A DNA stretch of 31,304 bases, taken from the NCBI GenBank assembly GCA_023435435.1, contig JAEYRW010000197.1, positions 1 to 31,304 of the forward strand, in the 5' to 3' direction. The notes beneath the pieces are model-generated. The model ran no database searches, was not told where the DNA came from, and saw only the letters and a program-made list of their open reading frames with translations. Origin of the DNA: Bacillota bacterium (lineage in GTDB: Bacteria > Bacillota > Clostridia > Christensenellales > Aristaeellaceae). A program made the position numbers and the translations under genes. Positions 1 to 7,088 of this stretch are shown one piece after another. The stretch's first letter is position 1. Each line of letters starts with the position of its first letter.

Positions 1-25
1 CCCCCCCCGCCCCATTTCTTCCCAA

Positions 26-769
26 TCAATATTCGCCCTTGCGCGCCTCCCGGACCTGTTCCACCGTAAGCCCGAGAACCACAGGCGTCGAGCGGTAGCC
101 GATGCCCATGCGGTCGATGCCCATATCAATGAGCTCGAAAAAGTGCGCCTGATCCCGGATGCCGCCGGAGCCCTTGACCTTGCAGCGCCCCCGGGCCGCG
201 TCCATCATCACGCGGATCACCTCGCACGTCGCGCCCTTTGATTCCCCGCCGGTGTAAAAACCGGTGGATGTCTTCACAAAGTCCGCGCCCGCCCGGCACG
301 CGGCGTCCGTCGCCTTCGCCACCTCGTCCAGGGTCAGCGCATCCGTCTCAAAGATCACCTTGAGGTACGCGCCGTATTTCTGCGTCACCGCCGCCACCGC
401 CGCGATTTCCCTCTGCACGTCGTCCCACAGCCCGCTTTTAATCCAGCCATAGTTGGCGACGATGTCCAGATCCTCAATGCCGCCGCCCTTGAGAATCTCC
501 TCGGCTTGCAATACCTTGGACCGCGTCGCCGAAAGCCCGAACGGAAAGTCGCACACGGCGCAGACGCCGGTCTGGGTGCCCAGACACATCTCCCGTGCCA
601 TGGGCACGGAGGCGGGGTTCACGCATACCGTCTTGCAACCAAAATCGATGCCCTCCTGAATGTATCTGCGGATGTCCGCCTGGGTGAACGCGGGCTTTAA
701 AACGCTCTGGTCGATGTAAGCGGCCAGCTCCCGCACCGTCATCTCCCGCGCCTTCTTCGTAGGCTTCAT
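26..769 (-). CDS. deoC: Deoxyribose-phosphate aldolase
   Basis: This 247-residue class I aldolase should cleave 2-deoxyribose-5-phosphate to glyceraldehyde-3-phosphate and acetaldehyde in cytoplasmic deoxynucleoside breakdown. The Schiff-base lysine is K166 in DFVKTSTGF, the second active-site lysine is K199 in VKGSGGIRD, and the family acidic residue lies in EDLDIVANYG (about D102). Length is normal for the family. I chose the ATG at 769 because GGAGG stands seven bases before it; a longer reading to 805 adds twelve residues but has no such site and would run into the upstream gene. It starts ten bases after the hydrolase stop, with the ribosome binding site touching that stop, so the two are probably co-transcribed. 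No nucleoside phosphorylase or deoxyribose kinase gene is in view. The family call is secure; its physiological substrate is inferred. Confidence 0.93.
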   Translation of the reverse strand: MKPTKKAREMTVRELAAYIDQSVLKPAFTQADIRRYIQEGIDFGCKTVCVNPASVPMAREMCLGTQTGVCAVCDFPFGLSATRSKVLQAEEILKGGGIEDLDIVANYGWIKSGLWDDVQREIAAVAAVTQKYGAYLKVIFETDALTLDEVAKATDAACRAGADFVKTSTGFYTGGESKGATCEVIRVMMDAARGRCKVKGSGGIRDQAHFFELIDMGIDRMGIGYRSTPVVLGLTVEQVREARKGEY

Positions 770-779
770 GCGCAACCTC

Positions 780-1643
780 CTATAAATGACTCTTGATGAA
801 CGCAAAGATCGCGTCGACGAGCGCCGGGCTCCAGAACGGCCCTTCGTGAGGCGCGCCCTTCACGCGGATCATCTCCACCGCCGCGCCCGCGTCAACGAGC
901 CGATGGAACATGAGCGTGCCCTGCTCATAGGGCACCACGGGATCGGCGTCGCCGTGGATGATGAGGGTGGGGGGATAGGCTTTCCCGTCCCGCACATAAT
1001 TGACCGGGCTCATCCGGCGGAGCACGTCCTGAATCTCCCCGCCCCCCACGAGGCCGTTAAAGATTGCCGCGCCCTCGCTGTCGGGCTTTGCTTCCCGGAC
1101 GTCGATCATTTCAGTCAGGTCGGTGGGCCCGAAGCACTCCGCCACGCAGGAAACCGCGTCGGAAAAGTCCGCGTATTCGTCCGACTTGAACGCGGGATCG
1201 TCCCCCGTCACGCCCACCAGAAGGGCCGTGTTTCCCCCGGAGGAGGTGCCGTAGACGCACACCCGCTTGGGGTCGATGGCGTACTCGTCCGCATGCACCC
1301 GCAAAAAGCGGATGGCGGTCTTGGTGTCGACCAGATACGCCGGAAACGCCGCGCCGTCGAGGCTCGAGCGGTGGGTAATGGTCGCCACCACATAGCCTTC
1401 CCGGGCGAGCTGGGAAAGCTGCGGAATCTCGTAGTCCGTGTTGGGGCTCGTCCACGCGCTCCCCTGCACGAACACCACGAGGGGGTATTTCGGGTGTTCC
1501 GGCGCGGACGCGCCCCAGGGCAGGATGAGCGTCATTTTGGTCTTTTCGCCCCCCGCCGCGGAATACACCACGTCGCGCTTCAGTTCCGCCAGACCCGCAA
1601 GGTTCGGGTTCGATTCAAACTCCCTGATTTCCGGATATTTCAT
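780..1643 (-). CDS. Alpha/beta-hydrolase fold esterase or peptidase-like protein
   Basis: A 287-residue soluble hydrolase with no signal peptide. The nucleophile elbow GTSSGG (S134), the acid in HGDADPVVP (D234) and the histidine in GAPHEGPFW (H266) form a complete catalytic triad in the usual order. The oxyanion region reads VFVQGSAW instead of the HGGG of hormone-sensitive-lipase esterases, which places it nearer the carbohydrate-esterase/prolyl-oligopeptidase-like group (COG0657 type). The substrate cannot be told from sequence. It lies 87 bases downstream of the Sel1-repeat gene, with no clear promoter in the gap, and ten bases before deoC. A weak GGGGAT precedes the ATG. Co-transcription with deoC is likely, a metabolic link only possible. 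Confidence 0.85.
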   Translation of the reverse strand: MKYPEIREFESNPNLAGLAELKRDVVYSAAGGEKTKMTLILPWGASAPEHPKYPLVVFVQGSAWTSPNTDYEIPQLSQLAREGYVVATITHRSSLDGAAFPAYLVDTKTAIRFLRVHADEYAIDPKRVCVYGTSSGGNTALLVGVTGDDPAFKSDEYADFSDAVSCVAECFGPTDLTEMIDVREAKPDSEGAAIFNGLVGGGEIQDVLRRMSPVNYVRDGKAYPPTLIIHGDADPVVPYEQGTLMFHRLVDAGAAVEMIRVKGAPHEGPFWSPALVDAIFAFIKSHL

Positions 1644-1730
1644 GCCGTATCCCCACTCTCATCAAAAATCGTGGAACCCTCGCACTCCGCCCGTCCCCTG
1701 ATTCCGAAATGCGAATGCTTTCTGTTCCTG

Positions 1731-2126
1731 TCATCCGTCTTTGCCATTCGAAGCCCGGCATTTCTCAAGAGCCTCCTCGTGTCCGCTTGCGGCGGCCCTT
1801 CGATACCATTCCGTAGCCTTTTCGATGTCCTTTTCCACAACAGTGCCCCGCGCGTAGAACATCTCCGCAAGATTATACTGAGCGTCACGGTCGCCATGCT
1901 CGGCGCCGCGCTGCGTCCAATAGAAGGATTTCTCCAGATCCTTGTCGACGCCAAGCCCCTCGTAATAGAAAAAACCAACCTGACATTCAGCCAGCGGATA
2001 TCCCCCCTCCGCAAGCTTTAAATGGCCCTCAAAGCATTTTTCATATTGTCCGGTCAGGTAATACTTCTCGATGAGTTCATTGCAATCGTCGAATTCCCTG
2101 CAGGGTTTGTAGTAATTATCTGTCAC
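1731..2126 (-). CDS. Sel1-repeat (TPR-like) protein
   Basis: A 131-residue protein made of about two Sel1-like helical repeats. Signs are AECQVGFFYYEGLGVDKD with SFYWTQRGAEHGD, followed by AQYNLAEMFYARG with ATEWYRRAAASGHEEAL. Such alpha/alpha repeats bind other proteins, but no partner is suggested here. There is no signal peptide or membrane segment, so it is probably cytoplasmic. The start is a GTG preceded by AAAGGGG ten bases upstream. It begins 20 bases after the HD-domain gene ends, which suggests a shared transcript. The repeat family is clear; the function is unknown. Confidence 0.8.
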   Translation of the reverse strand: MTDNYYKPCREFDDCNELIEKYYLTGQYEKCFEGHLKLAEGGYPLAECQVGFFYYEGLGVDKDLEKSFYWTQRGAEHGDRDAQYNLAEMFYARGTVVEKDIEKATEWYRRAAASGHEEALEKCRASNGKDG

Positions 2127-2146
2127 CGCAACAACGCCCCTTTCCG

Positions 2147-2650
2147 TCAGGTCGATTTCACGGAAGATCCTCCGTGGATTGTGTGCGAAGGCAAACCCAA
2201 CTCCAACCGAAGCTTCTCAAACCTGCTCTTTTCCTTCTCCGCCACCTCAAACAGCGGATTATACAGGCAGTGCTGCAGCACATCCGCGTCAATCAGCACC
2301 TCGTCAAAGGCGGAAAATTTGCCGCCCTTGCTGCTGTGGTTCCGGATCGCGCCGCAAATCGCATCCATCTCTTCCCCGGAAAAGCACCGCAATGCTGTCA
2401 GCATTTCTCGCGCCATCACCGCGCTCTTCTTCGCATGCCCCCTGGTTTCCATCGTTTGATAGGAGGAAATGTCGTGAAGCATGCCCGCCACCGTCAAAAG
2501 CTCCGCATTCTCGTTTCTTTTCAAGGCGATGAGCGCGCAGGCCTGGGAAACGCCGTACAGATGCAGGTATCCGCATCTTCTTTCCTGCGCGTCCGCCATC
2601 CGAAGCAGAATCTCGTCCACAGCTTCCCGCACCAACTCAATTCGGTTCAT
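2147..2650 (-). CDS. HD-domain phosphohydrolase-like protein
   Basis: A 167-residue single-domain HD protein. Metal ligands are visible in order: H30 (LHLYGVS), the H59-D60 pair (GMLHDISS), H105 (IRNHSS) and D121/D123 (LIDADVLQH). HD proteins of this kind hydrolyse phosphomonoesters or nucleotides; the substrate is not predictable here. The ATG at 2650 is preferred because GAGGG lies seven bases before it; an in-frame GTG two codons upstream is the alternative. It is the first gene after a strong promoter (2681-2709) and is closely followed by the Sel1-repeat gene. Some HD proteins of this size act on nucleotides, which would fit deoC further down the same strand, but that is only inference. 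Confidence 0.82.
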   Translation of the reverse strand: MNRIELVREAVDEILLRMADAQERRCGYLHLYGVSQACALIALKRNENAELLTVAGMLHDISSYQTMETRGHAKKSAVMAREMLTALRCFSGEEMDAICGAIRNHSSKGGKFSAFDEVLIDADVLQHCLYNPLFEVAEKEKSRFEKLRLELGLPSHTIHGGSSVKST

Positions 2651-2680
2651 GCGCACACCCTCGCCGTTCGTTCTGGCCCC

Positions 2681-2709
2681 AGCATATCATTCTCCCACCG
2701 GATTGTCAA
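2681..2709 (-). promoter_or_regulatory. Sigma-70-type promoter for the HD-domain gene
   Basis: Read on the minus strand: TTGACA (2704-2709), a 17-base spacer, and TATGCT (2681-2686). Transcription should start near 2674, about 24 bases before the ATG of the HD-domain gene. It lies just beyond the terminator of the preceding ABC unit, so it separates the two transcription units. Confidence 0.8.
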
Positions 2710-2716
2710 TCAAAGG

Positions 2717-2743
2717 AAAAGCCCCCGCCCATGAGGCGGAGGC
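2717..2743 (-). terminator. Intrinsic terminator after the lipoprotein gene
   Basis: A nine-pair stem with one mismatch (2721-2729 with 2735-2743, loop 2730-2734) follows the lipoprotein stop codon by six bases on the minus strand and is followed by TTTT (2717-2720). It closes the ABC unit that starts near 5867. Confidence 0.75.
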
Positions 2744-2749
2744 CGCGTG

Positions 2750-3655
2750 CTAGACTTCCCACTTGCCCAGCCACTGGGAGTACCTGAGATAAAGGGCGTT
2801 GAACTGGTCGGCGAGGTTCTGCGAATCGTTGAGTGTGTATTTGTCCGCGAATTCGTCGTAGGTGTAATTCCCCGCCTGCAGTTCCGAAACCGCGTACTGT
2901 TCCAGCGCGTGGGCATCCTCGATGATCTGCACCAAATCCGTCAGCTCTGTGGAACTGATCCCGTTCACCCGGGTGATGAGGTTGTCGAAGTAGTCGCTGG
3001 CGCGGTAGGACGCGTAGCCGTAGGGGCCGTCGTCCTTGAGGTAGTTGTCCGCGTCGCCGGGGTAGAGGTAATAGGTGATGGTGGAGCCGTCATCCCCCGT
3101 CATGGTGGAGGTATACTCCGTCCACTGGCAGACGAAGTAAAGGTAGTCGAACATCTTGGTGAGGTCCCCCACCACGCCGTCTGACGCGATGGACATCCAC
3201 AGCTCATACTGTGCGGACACGGTGGACAGGTCGATGATTTCATACGACGCGTCCACGATCCGATAGTTGTAGACATAGCCGTACTCGTCGGTATAGTCCC
3301 CCACCTCCATGGTGCCGCTGACCTGAATCGCCTGTTCGGTGTAGCTGAACGTCTTTCCCTCCGGCGCGTACACCGCCATGGTGTTGGCAAGCTGGGTGGA
3401 ATTGGGCACGCAGAAGGGGCAGCTCTGATACGGCAGGTTGAGAAGATACATAAACTTGCCGCTCACGGGCGAGACCGTCGCCATGTAGCCCACGATGGAA
3501 ACGGGCTTGCCGTTCAGGGCCTGGATGGTAGAGATGTCAACCGCCGACAGGAAGCTGAGCTTCGTGGTCTCCACCGTGACGTCCTTGTTCGAACAGCCGC
3601 TCGCCGTCACCGAGAGGGCGAGGGCCAGAAGAAGCGCAAAAATCCGTTTTTTCAA
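2750..3655 (-). CDS. Lipoprotein with CPFC motif, partner of the FtsX-type ABC transporter
   Basis: A 301-residue secreted lipoprotein. It begins with a TTG codon that overlaps the permease stop (TTGA), with GGAG seven bases upstream; the long open frame continuing upstream to 4015 is not coding. The first 20 residues are KK-R followed by a hydrophobic stretch and the lipobox TASGC, so the mature protein starts at cysteine. Its first half (GKPVSIVGYMATV, then YLLNLPYQSCPFCVP) resembles OB-fold extracytoplasmic proteins of the DUF3299 kind that accompany MacB-like transporters; the second half is acidic, tyrosine-rich and unrecognised. The CPFC pair could bind metal or be redox active. The 99-residue protein that opens the same operon carries a related CPVC. 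Its function is unknown. Confidence 0.8.
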   Translation of the reverse strand: MKKRIFALLLALALSVTASGCSNKDVTVETTKLSFLSAVDISTIQALNGKPVSIVGYMATVSPVSGKFMYLLNLPYQSCPFCVPNSTQLANTMAVYAPEGKTFSYTEQAIQVSGTMEVGDYTDEYGYVYNYRIVDASYEIIDLSTVSAQYELWMSIASDGVVGDLTKMFDYLYFVCQWTEYTSTMTGDDGSTITYYLYPGDADNYLKDDGPYGYASYRASDYFDNLITRVNGISSTELTDLVQIIEDAHALEQYAVSELQAGNYTYDEFADKYTLNDSQNLADQFNALYLRYSQWLGKWEV

Positions 3656-4821
3656 TCGATCACTCCGTCCTTGCGCGCCATCCGCGCCGCCAGCGCCACC
3701 GTGGGAATGACGCTGATCACAAACACCGCGCCAAGAATCGCCCATTCCAGGGCATACACCCGCGACCAGTTGAGCACGATGCCCATGGAGGCCACGAATG
3801 TCCCCATGAAGTTGAGCGCCAGCATCGATGCCCCCAGCGCGAGCAGCGTCGCGACAATCCCGATGAGCGCGTTCTGAATGGTATAGAGAAGCGTGATTTT
3901 GCCCATGCCGATGCCGATGAGCCGCATGAGGCCGATTTCCCGCCGCGCATCGTAGAGGTTGAGCAGCGTGATGACCACCACCACAAAGATGTTCATCACA
4001 AGAATCACCCCGCACAGAAGGTACACGATCTGGGTGCTCAGGTCGACGTTTTCCAAAACCTCGCGCAGAACCGTCGAGGGATTGATGACGAGCAGCGACG
4101 AATTCTGGCCGTAGTACTGGGAAATGGTGTAATAGCTGTTAAAGTCCTTGGTGCGCACGAGGATGGCGCACACGGTACCCTCGGTGGCGTCCGCGTTCCC
4201 GTCGCCGTCGTCTCCGCCGATGCCGTGCACAGCCCAGACGGTTTTATAGGAAGTAAACACCACGTTGTCGTAGGCGGTGCGGGTGGTCTTCAAAATACCC
4301 ACCACCTTGTAGGGCGAGGCGGTGTGCTTTTCGCCCGAGGAGGTGAGCCCGTGGGAAGTAACGATCTCGTCGCCCACCTTCACGTTGTACATCCGCGCCA
4401 CCGCCGCGCCGATGACCGCCTCGTAGGTGTCCGAGAACATGACGCCCTGGGAAAGCGTCTTGCCGCTGAGAAATTCGGGAGTGGTTCCCACAATCTTTGC
4501 GGCGTTGAAGCTGTCGCCCATGGTAAAGGGCACCACGCTGTTGACGTTGGGGTTTTCCTTGAGCTCGGTGACGTAGCTGTAGGGAATGGTGCCCAGGGGC
4601 TTGTCGGTGAAGAACATGGTGTTCATGGCAAGCTGCGTGGCGCTGCCCGACGGGCCGATGATGATGTCGTAATAGGCGGCGGTATTGACGATGCCCTCGC
4701 TGACTTGGGACGAGACGTTGTACGCGAGCAGCGCCACCGTGGCGGAAAGAAGAATCGAGAGCGTCACGAGGGCGAGCTTGCCCTTCTTGACCGCCATGTT
4801 CTTGACGGCGAATTTAAGCAT
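3652..4821 (-). CDS. FtsX/MacB-type ABC transporter permease
   Basis: A 389-residue membrane protein with the FtsX layout: one N-terminal membrane helix (about 18-38), an extracytoplasmic domain of some 220 residues, then three C-terminal helices (about 265-290, 310-345 and 360-385). The cytoplasmic stretch LYDARREIGLMRLIGIG between helices two and three is the usual ATPase-coupling segment of MacB-like permeases. Such four-helix permeases usually do mechanical work in the envelope or on lipoproteins rather than forming a classic substrate channel. The gene overlaps the end of the ATPase gene by eight bases and its stop overlaps the lipoprotein start, so the three are translationally coupled. 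Confidence 0.9.
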   Translation of the reverse strand: MLKFAVKNMAVKKGKLALVTLSILLSATVALLAYNVSSQVSEGIVNTAAYYDIIIGPSGSATQLAMNTMFFTDKPLGTIPYSYVTELKENPNVNSVVPFTMGDSFNAAKIVGTTPEFLSGKTLSQGVMFSDTYEAVIGAAVARMYNVKVGDEIVTSHGLTSSGEKHTASPYKVVGILKTTRTAYDNVVFTSYKTVWAVHGIGGDDGDGNADATEGTVCAILVRTKDFNSYYTISQYYGQNSSLLVINPSTVLREVLENVDLSTQIVYLLCGVILVMNIFVVVVITLLNLYDARREIGLMRLIGIGMGKITLLYTIQNALIGIVATLLALGASMLALNFMGTFVASMGIVLNWSRVYALEWAILGAVFVISVIPTVALAARMARKDGVID

Positions 4822-5464
4822 GGTCGCTCGCCTCCTTCGCTGTGGCGACCGCGTTCATGTCGATGACGTGATCGAACAAGGTCGCCAGCCGGTCGTCGTG
4901 GGTGACGGCGATGAGCGTCCTGCCCCTGGAAACCTCGACGAGCTGTTCGACAACCTCTCGCCCGATCTCGTAGTTGAGATTGCCCGTGGGCTCGTCCGCC
5001 AGGATGATGGACGGCTCCTTCACCAAAGCGCGCGCGATGGCCACCCGCTGCTTCTCGCCGCCGGAAAGCCGCGCCACCTTGCGCCGCCGAAGCGGGAGAA
5101 TCCGCAGCCGCTCGAGCAGTTCCTTCAGGGCGGAGGTGTCCACCCCCTCCAGCTCCAGCACGCGGATGTTGTCCTCGACGTTCATCTCCTCAATGAGCTT
5201 GAAATCCTGAAAAATGTAGCCGATGTTTTGGATGCGGAACCGGTCGCGCTTTTTTTGGCTGAGCGCGGCCATGTCCGCCCCGTCCACGATGATTTTTCCG
5301 TCCGTGGGCGTCAAAATGCCCGCGATCATGTTGAGAAGCGTCGACTTTCCGCAGCCGGACGCCCCGAGCATGACGTATGTCGCGCCCGTCTCAAACGTGA
5401 GATCGGCGTAATCAATGCGCGTCTCGCCCCGGAACGCCCGGGCGAGGCCCAATGTCTCTATCAT
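4814..5464 (-). CDS. LolD/MacB-type ABC transporter ATP-binding protein
   Basis: A 216-residue nucleotide-binding subunit with every motif: Walker A GASGCGKSTLL (34-44), signature LSGGEKQR (133-140), Walker B IILADEPTGNL (153-163) and switch histidine H189 in AVTHDD. Its length and the ADEPTGNL form put it in the LolD/MacB/FtsE group, in line with the FtsX-type permease encoded next. I chose the ATG at 5464 because GGAGG lies eight bases before it; the open frame upstream is arginine/proline-rich noise lying over the preceding gene. It starts 41 bases after the stop of the small CPVC protein gene and is co-transcribed with it. Confidence 0.93.
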   Translation of the reverse strand: MIETLGLARAFRGETRIDYADLTFETGATYVMLGASGCGKSTLLNMIAGILTPTDGKIIVDGADMAALSQKKRDRFRIQNIGYIFQDFKLIEEMNVEDNIRVLELEGVDTSALKELLERLRILPLRRRKVARLSGGEKQRVAIARALVKEPSIILADEPTGNLNYEIGREVVEQLVEVSRGRTLIAVTHDDRLATLFDHVIDMNAVATAKEASDHA

Positions 5465-5505
5465 ATGGATGTCCTCCGTTTCGTTGGGTAAAGGGGGGCA
5501 TCCGC

Positions 5506-5805
5506 TCAATCGTTCAGGCGGACTTTGAGCGCCACGGGCAGGAGCGCGCGATGGCCGGCCGCGGCGCGCGCGACGGCCTCCCGGAACCGCGCGGCCCGGA
5601 CGCGGAAGATGAGAAAGACGACGAGCGCCGTCGCAACGGCGTGCAAAACCGCCAAATCGTCGCGGATGGCGGCGCAGACGGGACAGGAGCAGTTCAGGTG
5701 GAAGTGCCCGCGGTTGACGGCCAGCATCGCGGCCGGCGCGGCGGACAGGGAGAGGAGGGCAAGCGCAAGCGCGCACAGCAAAAACCTGCGAAATCGCATC
5801 GGCAT
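5506..5805 (-). CDS. Small membrane protein with an HxH..CxCPxC loop
   Basis: A 99-residue protein with two hydrophobic segments (about 8-30 and 52-68) and arginines on both flanks, so the short loop between them should face outward. That loop carries HFHLNCSCPVC: two histidines and three cysteines, a plausible site for zinc or another soft metal. Similar short proteins with a CPVC loop occur in Clostridia, sometimes near zinc-uptake genes as far as I recall, but I know of no tested function. The ATG at 5805 has GGGGAG six bases upstream. It is the first gene of the unit that continues into the ATPase, permease and CPFC lipoprotein, and has its own promoter at 5839-5867. The gene is probable; the role is open. 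Confidence 0.75.
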   Translation of the reverse strand: MPMRFRRFLLCALALALLSLSAAPAAMLAVNRGHFHLNCSCPVCAAIRDDLAVLHAVATALVVFLIFRVRAARFREAVARAAAGHRALLPVALKVRLND

Positions 5806-6284
5806 CGCGTTCTCCCCCTTTCTGTCCTGTAACTTATCATTGTATGGTGTCACGGCCCTACCGTCAAGCCGAATCCCAGAGCGGGGCTGTAAAATAAATA
5901 TGTCGATTCCGCGTGCCCGGCAAAGGCTTTCCCCCACAAAACAGCCACGCGGGGGAAACATGTCGAGGGGAAACCCGCCCCGCACGGTCTCTCGTCCGCC
6001 ATGTGAATGACAATGAAGGTAATCCCGCACAGTCCTGTGACGAGATATATTTTCGATAAATTGTGCTTGTGAAGCCGGCGCGGGCACTGCGTCGGGCGCT
6101 TTGCGGGCGCGAAGCGGCGGAAATGCGGCCGTCGGCGCGTGCGGGATTTGTGCGGGATCTCCCTATGCCAATGAAGTATGTTATTTCGCCCAAAGCGCCG
6201 GGAACACGGCGGCAACCGCCCCCTCCGAACAAGCGGGATCGGCCGCCGCGCGCCGATTCGCGTCCTTCCAAATGCGATTTGCCC
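5806..6284. other. Intergenic stretch of 479 bases
   Basis: It holds the promoter of the CPVC operon (5839-5867) and the untranslated region downstream of the TIGR03915 gene. The open frames on both strands are biased in arginine and proline and match no family I recognise. No terminator with a T-run was found after the TIGR03915 gene; there are GC-rich inverted repeats near 6195-6225 and 6240-6256 without such a run. I see no RNA gene. Confidence 0.5.
5839..5867 (-). promoter_or_regulatory. Sigma-70-type promoter of the CPVC/ABC/lipoprotein unit
   Basis: On the minus strand: TTGACG (5862-5867), a 17-base spacer, and TACAAT (5839-5844). The start should lie near 5832, giving a leader of about 27 bases before the 99-residue gene. 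I found no Fur, Zur or CopY-type palindrome overlapping it. Confidence 0.8.
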
Positions 6285-7088
6285 TCACCCCGGCGATCCG
6301 GGCGGCGGCAGCGCCGGGCGCTTCCCGGCCCGGGCAAGGTCGGTGGTGAACTCGGTCATGACGCGTCGGTAGCGCATGGGCAGATGCGTGCGCTGGCATC
6401 GGTAATTCTTGCGCTGGGCGATTCCCACCGCCGCGTGGAACCTGCGCCACAGCGCCCGCACGGCGCGCTCCGCGTCGTCCGGTTCCGGAAGCTCCAGCGC
6501 CTCGAGGGGCACGATCTGTCCGCGTCCGCGCCGGGCGACGAGGGCCTCGTGGTGCGTCCGGTCGAAGATGATGAACGCGTCATTGTGATAGCGGTCGAGG
6601 AAATGATCCGCGATGAGGGAAAGCACCCTGTTCTTCGGCTCAATGACGGCGGCCAGCACACCCGCATTCTGGGTAAACCGGACAAAGCCCGTATAGAGGT
6701 GCGCCTCGCGCTCCATGTGCATAACCGCGTTCACGATGGGGCCCACCGCGTCGTGGTACCGCATGTCCACAACCCCCGCGCCCACCCGGTAGCCCAGGCG
6801 CAAAAACGCGAGCAGGTGCCGCTCCCGCCCAGGCAGACAGGTGAGCATCGCCCGCTCCACCAATTGCAGCGCCTCCGCCGAGATGCGCGCCGGGATCGAT
6901 CTCAGCACCCGTTCCGCCCGCGCCGGGTCCGTTCTGATCTCCCGGGTTTCAAAGAGCGAGAGTTGGGCATCATCCGGGCCGAGAATGGCGTCGGGCATTT
7001 CCTTTTTTTCGTAACTCTCAAACACGCAGCACAAAAAGCCCGCCAGCGTGCCGTCGTAGCGATAGACTAAATCTGTCCGGTCAGGCAT
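6285..7088 (-). CDS. TIGR03915-family putative DNA repair/metabolism protein
   Basis: A 267-residue soluble protein of the TIGR03915 (DUF4130-containing) family, which regularly accompanies the TIGR03916 radical-SAM protein. The opening YRYDGTLAGFLCCVFESY and the C-terminal RTHLPMRYRRVMTEF are characteristic. The biochemical activity is unknown; the family name rests on context with DNA-repair-like proteins. I chose the ATG at 7088 because GGGAGG lies nine bases before it. The gene then overlaps the end of the radical-SAM gene by 22 bases in another frame, a strong sign of coupled translation. The reading continuing upstream to 7427 is a shadow of that gene. The operon is preceded by a LexA-type box, so expression should rise after DNA damage. 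Confidence 0.85.
   Translation of the reverse strand: MPDRTDLVYRYDGTLAGFLCCVFESYEKKEMPDAILGPDDAQLSLFETREIRTDPARAERVLRSIPARISAEALQLVERAMLTCLPGRERHLLAFLRLGYRVGAGVVDMRYHDAVGPIVNAVMHMEREAHLYTGFVRFTQNAGVLAAVIEPKNRVLSLIADHFLDRYHNDAFIIFDRTHHEALVARRGRGQIVPLEALELPEPDDAERAVRALWRRFHAAVGIAQRKNYRCQRTHLPMRYRRVMTEFTTDLARAGKRPALPPPGSPG

Noticed and set aside
3656..4015. An N-terminal extension of the lipoprotein of about 120 residues.
   Set aside because: The extension overlaps the permease gene and is H/G/A-rich; the TTG at 3655 with GGAG gives a perfect lipoprotein signal peptide.
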